Shown here: positions 61,662 through 64,000 of the stretch, piece by piece | Numbering within the stretch: position 1 is the first letter of the stretch | Layout: each line of letters begins with the position of its first letter | Assembly (NCBI RefSeq): GCF_016735695.1 | Contig: NZ_JAERQD010000004.1 | Location: 1-64,000, forward strand | Direction: 5' to 3' | From: Microvirga zambiensis WSM3693 | GTDB lineage: Bacteria; Pseudomonadota; Alphaproteobacteria; Rhizobiales; Beijerinckiaceae | DNA: 64,000 nt | Translations under genes and position numbers: made by a program | Notes under the pieces: generated by a model | The model's input: only the letters and a program-made list of their open reading frames with translations | Told to the model about the DNA's origin: nothing | Databases searched by the model: none

Positions 61662-62075
61662 TCACATCGGCGGCATCCGCTCGAAGGCCGGTAGGTTGGG
61701 ATCGATGCGATCCCAGGCGTGGCCGCTCGCGGTGTAGAACACCATCTGCGGCCTGTACCTGCCGGGGTCGTCGAGGCTCGCCGCGCGCACGACGAACACA
61801 TCCGGCGCAACGGCCACCGTCATGTAGACCGGCGAGCCGCAGGTCGGACAGAAGGCGCGGGTCTTCGCCTTGCCGCTGTCGCCCACCATGTCCCATTGCG
61901 TCGCCTCTCCCGTGACCGTCACGCCGGAGCGCGGGAAAGTCAGATGCGAGCCATGCCCGGTGCCGCTCTCCCGCTGGCAGTCGCGGCATTGGCAATCGGT
62001 CATCACGATCGGCTCGCAGGAGATCTCGTAGCGGATCGCGCCGCAGGCGCATCCGCCGGTATAGGGTGTGGTCAT
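61662..62075 (-). CDS. GFA-family zinc protein (CENP-V/GFA domain)
   Basis: A 137-aa protein with the complete zinc-ligand set of the GFA family: GGCACGAIRY (C9, C11), TDCQCRDCQRESG (C28, C30, C33) and FCPTCGSPVY (C76, C79). The family includes glutathione-dependent formaldehyde-activating enzyme (Gfa), but most members, such as this stand-alone one, have no shown activity. It follows the SRPBCC gene by 44 bases on the same strand and may share its transcript. Confidence 0.9.
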   Translation of the reverse strand: MTTPYTGGCACGAIRYEISCEPIVMTDCQCRDCQRESGTGHGSHLTFPRSGVTVTGEATQWDMVGDSGKAKTRAFCPTCGSPVYMTVAVAPDVFVVRAASLDDPGRYRPQMVFYTASGHAWDRIDPNLPAFERMPPM

Positions 62076-62119
62076 ATCGCTTTCCTTCGGTGAGGCGCGT
62101 TGGCGCGAACCATTCCCAA

Positions 62120-62584
62120 TCAGCCCTGCCCCTCGACAGCGTCGCCGAGATTGCGGACGACCTTCTTCCAGCCCTCGCTCATGTTTTGATAAGCCGTGTC
62201 GTTGCGCGGAAGCTCGAAGCCGGAATGGACGAGGCGCAGGCGCGTCCCGGTCGCGACCGGCGTCAGGGTCCAGGTGACGATGGTGTCGAGCAGCGAGCCA
62301 TAGCCGACATTGCCGTCGTGGCCGCCGGTCCAGGCATAGACGAGGCGTTGGTTCGGAACGACCTCCAGCACACGGCAGCGGATGGTGCCGTCCCACTCCC
62401 CCGCGGGCCGCGTCTGGAACGTGAAATCCTTGCCCGTCACCGGCTCGAAGCCGGTCGGCGCCATCATCCAGCGGGCCATCAGGTCGCCGCTCGTCAGCGT
62501 TTTCCAGATCGTCTCCGGCCGATGCGGGAAGATTTCGTCGACGACGATCTCCTTGGTGTCCGGCGTGACTGCGACATGGTTCAT
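62120..62584 (-). CDS. SRPBCC/AHSA1-family protein
   Basis: A 154-aa START-fold protein: VVDEIFPHRPETIWKTLTSGDLMARWMM, GKDFTFQTRPAGEWDGTIRCRVLEVVPNQRLVYAWTGG and NMSEGWKKVVRNLGDAVEG (parts) match the AHSA1 domain. Such genes often sit directly behind an ArsR regulator, as here, with the ATG overlapping the arsR stop. Ligand and role are unknown. Confidence 0.9.
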   Translation of the reverse strand: MNHVAVTPDTKEIVVDEIFPHRPETIWKTLTSGDLMARWMMAPTGFEPVTGKDFTFQTRPAGEWDGTIRCRVLEVVPNQRLVYAWTGGHDGNVGYGSLLDTIVTWTLTPVATGTRLRLVHSGFELPRNDTAYQNMSEGWKKVVRNLGDAVEGQG

Positions 62585-62910
62585 GGATCGATCTCCTTCA
62601 GAAGGCTCCGCAGGCTGGCGAACCGCTCGCGCCAGAACACGCCGTAATGACTCATCCAGTCGACGAGGGGCGCCAAGCCTTCCGGCTCGGCGCGATAGAA
62701 GACCTTGCGGCCCTCGGGCCGCTCCGCGACGAGCCCGGCCTGCTTCAAGGCTTTGAGATGCTGCGAGATGGCGCCCTGCGTAACGCCGCTCCCGCGCGTC
62801 AGCTCGACCACCGAGATCTCCCCGGATCCTGCCACGCGCTCGAACACGGCCCGCCTTGTGGGGTCGGCAAGGGCGCGCATAACGGCATCGATTGAAGCGG
62901 TTTCGTTCAT
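62581..62910 (-). CDS. ArsR-family transcriptional regulator
   Basis: A 109-aa winged-helix repressor: ADPTRRAVFERVAGSGEISVVEL, then the recognition helix TQGAISQHLKALKQAGLVAERPEGRKVFYRAEPEGL (in part). It has no cysteine, so the metal-thiol sites of SmtB/ArsR are absent, consistent with the SRPBCC-linked subgroup. The ATG giving MNETASID was used; another lies two codons upstream. A symmetric operator lies just ahead of the start, suggesting autoregulation. Confidence 0.92.
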   Translation of the reverse strand: MNETASIDAVMRALADPTRRAVFERVAGSGEISVVELTRGSGVTQGAISQHLKALKQAGLVAERPEGRKVFYRAEPEGLAPLVDWMSHYGVFWRERFASLRSLLKEIDP

Positions 62911-62917
62911 GAACAAT

Positions 62918-62955
62918 CAATTAGCATAGACTAAATAATTAGTAAATACTAATTG
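62918..62955. promoter_or_regulatory. Nested symmetric operator ahead of arsR
   Basis: Outer arms CAATTAG (62918) and CTAATTG (62949), inner arms ACTAA (62930) and TTAGT (62939), all sharing one centre at 62936.5. The block is strongly AT-rich in a GC-rich genome. Its place eight bases upstream of arsR and 65 bases before the divergent kinase fits an ArsR-type operator that might affect both genes. Confidence 0.75.
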
Positions 62956-63019
62956 TTTGCGCAGATCAGACGGACGTTACGACATTGCCCGATCTCCAAA
63001 ACGTGATTATGTTTCATGA

Positions 63020-64000
63020 ATGAGTATGCCCAGCCCTGCTTTGGCCGCGTCCGACGATGTGGAACAACTCGCAGGCGACCTGATCGCCTCGATCTCCAGC
63101 ACTGCCAGAGGCGCCCTCGACGGCGCCCTGCAGCAGGCGCTCGCCCGCTCGATAGAAGCGAAGGTTGCGGCCCGGCTCGCCGTGGTCCTGGAGGGCATCG
63201 GCGATGCCTTCTATTCCCTCGATGCCGACTGGCGCTTCAGCTACATCAACCGCGCCGCGGAGGCCTATTTCGGCGTGCCCCGCCAGACCATGCTCCGCCG
63301 CATGATCTGGGACGTCTTCCCCGCATCCGAGGGCACCGACCTGCGCCGGCGCTACGAGGAGGTCTTTGCCTCGGGCCAGCCCCTGGCCTTCGAGGCGGAG
63401 GCTGTGGGGCGTCAGGGGCGCTACCTGGAATTCCACGTCTTTCCCTACGACGGCGGCATCGGCGTCAGCTTTCGCGACTGGACCGAGCGGCGTCAGGCGG
63501 AGGAAGAGCTGCGAGCGAGCGAGGCGCGCCTGAGCGCACTCGCCAACAACGCTCCCGCCTGCATGTTCTACCAGACCAGCCATTCCCCTGATTTCCACGA
63601 CCGCAGGGTGCTCTACGTCTCGAAGACCTGCGAGCGGCTCACCGGCATTCCCGCCCATGAGGTGCAGGCCAATCCGGGCCTGCTCTACAACCTCGTCCTG
63701 CCCGAGTTCCGCCAGAGGATCTTGGAGCGTGAGCTCGAGGCGCATCGCGAACTCAAGGAATTCGCATCCGAATTCCAGATGTGGCACGCGAAGACGGGGG
63801 AACCGCGCTGGTACCGCATCATCGTGACACCGCGCCGGCTCGAGAACGGCGGCACGGTCTGGGACGGGATCCAGATCGACATCACCGAGCACAAGCGCTC
63901 CGAGGAGCATCTGCTGCTTCTGCTCAACGAGCTGAACCACCGGGTCAAGAACACGCTCGCCACCGTGCAATCCCTCGCCGCCCAGAGCTTCCGCGGGATC
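63020..64000 (+). CDS. PAS-domain HWE-type sensor histidine kinase (partial, runs off the window)
   Basis: The first 327 codons of a soluble kinase. A short helical N-terminus precedes PAS domain 1 (about 55-160: VVLEGIGDAFYSLDADWRFSYINRAAEAYFG) and PAS domain 2 with a PAC motif (about 175-300: YRIIVTPRRLENGG, WDGIQIDITEHKRSEEH), then LLLLNELNHRVKNTLATVQSLAAQS, the H-box of HWE/HisKA_2 kinases with phospho-acceptor H307. The catalytic domain lies beyond position 64000. The ATG at 63026 is an alternative start. The input, perhaps light or redox through PAS, is unknown. Confidence 0.88.
   Translation, partial: MSMPSPALAASDDVEQLAGDLIASISSTARGALDGALQQALARSIEAKVAARLAVVLEGIGDAFYSLDADWRFSYINRAAEAYFGVPRQTMLRRMIWDVFPASEGTDLRRRYEEVFASGQPLAFEAEAVGRQGRYLEFHVFPYDGGIGVSFRDWTERRQAEEELRASEARLSALANNAPACMFYQTSHSPDFHDRRVLYVSKTCERLTGIPAHEVQANPGLLYNLVLPEFRQRILERELEAHRELKEFASEFQMWHAKTGEPRWYRIIVTPRRLENGGTVWDGIQIDITEHKRSEEHLLLLLNELNHRVKNTLATVQSLAAQSFRGI

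Noticed and set aside
1-64000. tRNA, rRNA genes and insertion-sequence transposases
   Set aside because: None was recognised on either strand by reading; a covariance-model scan would be decisive for tRNAs.

Overview
The window is GC-rich, densely coded DNA from an alphaproteobacterium. Gene content points to the Hyphomicrobiales (Rhizobiales): a cycHJKL-type cytochrome c maturation operon beside degP, glnE and two-component systems, a PAS-kinase/pepN pair, and a Rhodobacter-type gene transfer agent (GTA) cluster. A Methylobacteriaceae/Microvirga-like host is my guess; no rRNA or tRNA gene is present to test it. The first ~80 bases are an almost pure C/G run and look like a poor contig end.

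0.3-12 kb: a membrane-anchored thermonuclease-like protein and cobT face cobS, a DUF1289 protein and a membrane aspartic protease. Then dusA, ybaK, an orphan ureE with a huge histidine tail, and a purine-degradation operon read on the minus strand as xdhA-xdhB-xdhC-deaminase. xdhB carries an in-frame copy of a dispersed palindromic repeat.

12-23 kb: gloA faces pepN, which is followed by a PAS sensor kinase. Two RTX calcium-binding proteins (353 and 1089 aa) lie between this kinase and glnE and look like an insertion into an otherwise conserved block.

23-37.6 kb, all minus strand: glnE, an OmpR-type two-component pair, a single-PDZ DegP, a small basic secreted protein, ccmIEFH, then a FeuQ/FeuP-like two-component pair with a small exported protein just upstream.

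37.6-59.7 kb: an apparently complete GTA structural cluster on the minus strand. It runs from a small-terminase-like gene through large terminase, portal, prohead protease, capsid, head-tail connectors, major tail protein, tail chaperones, tape measure, distal tail/hub proteins, NlpC/P60 peptidase and the ~1290-aa tail-tip protein, then a DUF2793 protein, a GH108 endolysin and a holin-like protein. It is unusual in three ways. Non-GTA genes sit inside it: two secreted trypsin-like proteases, two lipoproteins and a YdcH protein. Palindromic repeats fill most gene junctions. The first gene is preceded by a strong sigma70-like promoter followed at once by an intrinsic terminator, an attenuator-like layout.

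60-64 kb: an endonuclease/exonuclease/phosphatase-family protein, a small membrane protein, a GFA-family zinc protein, an ArsR-SRPBCC pair with a symmetric operator, and the first part of an HWE-type PAS histidine kinase that runs off the window.

At least five recurrent palindromic intergenic repeat types (called A to E here) are scattered through the window, some nested inside others.
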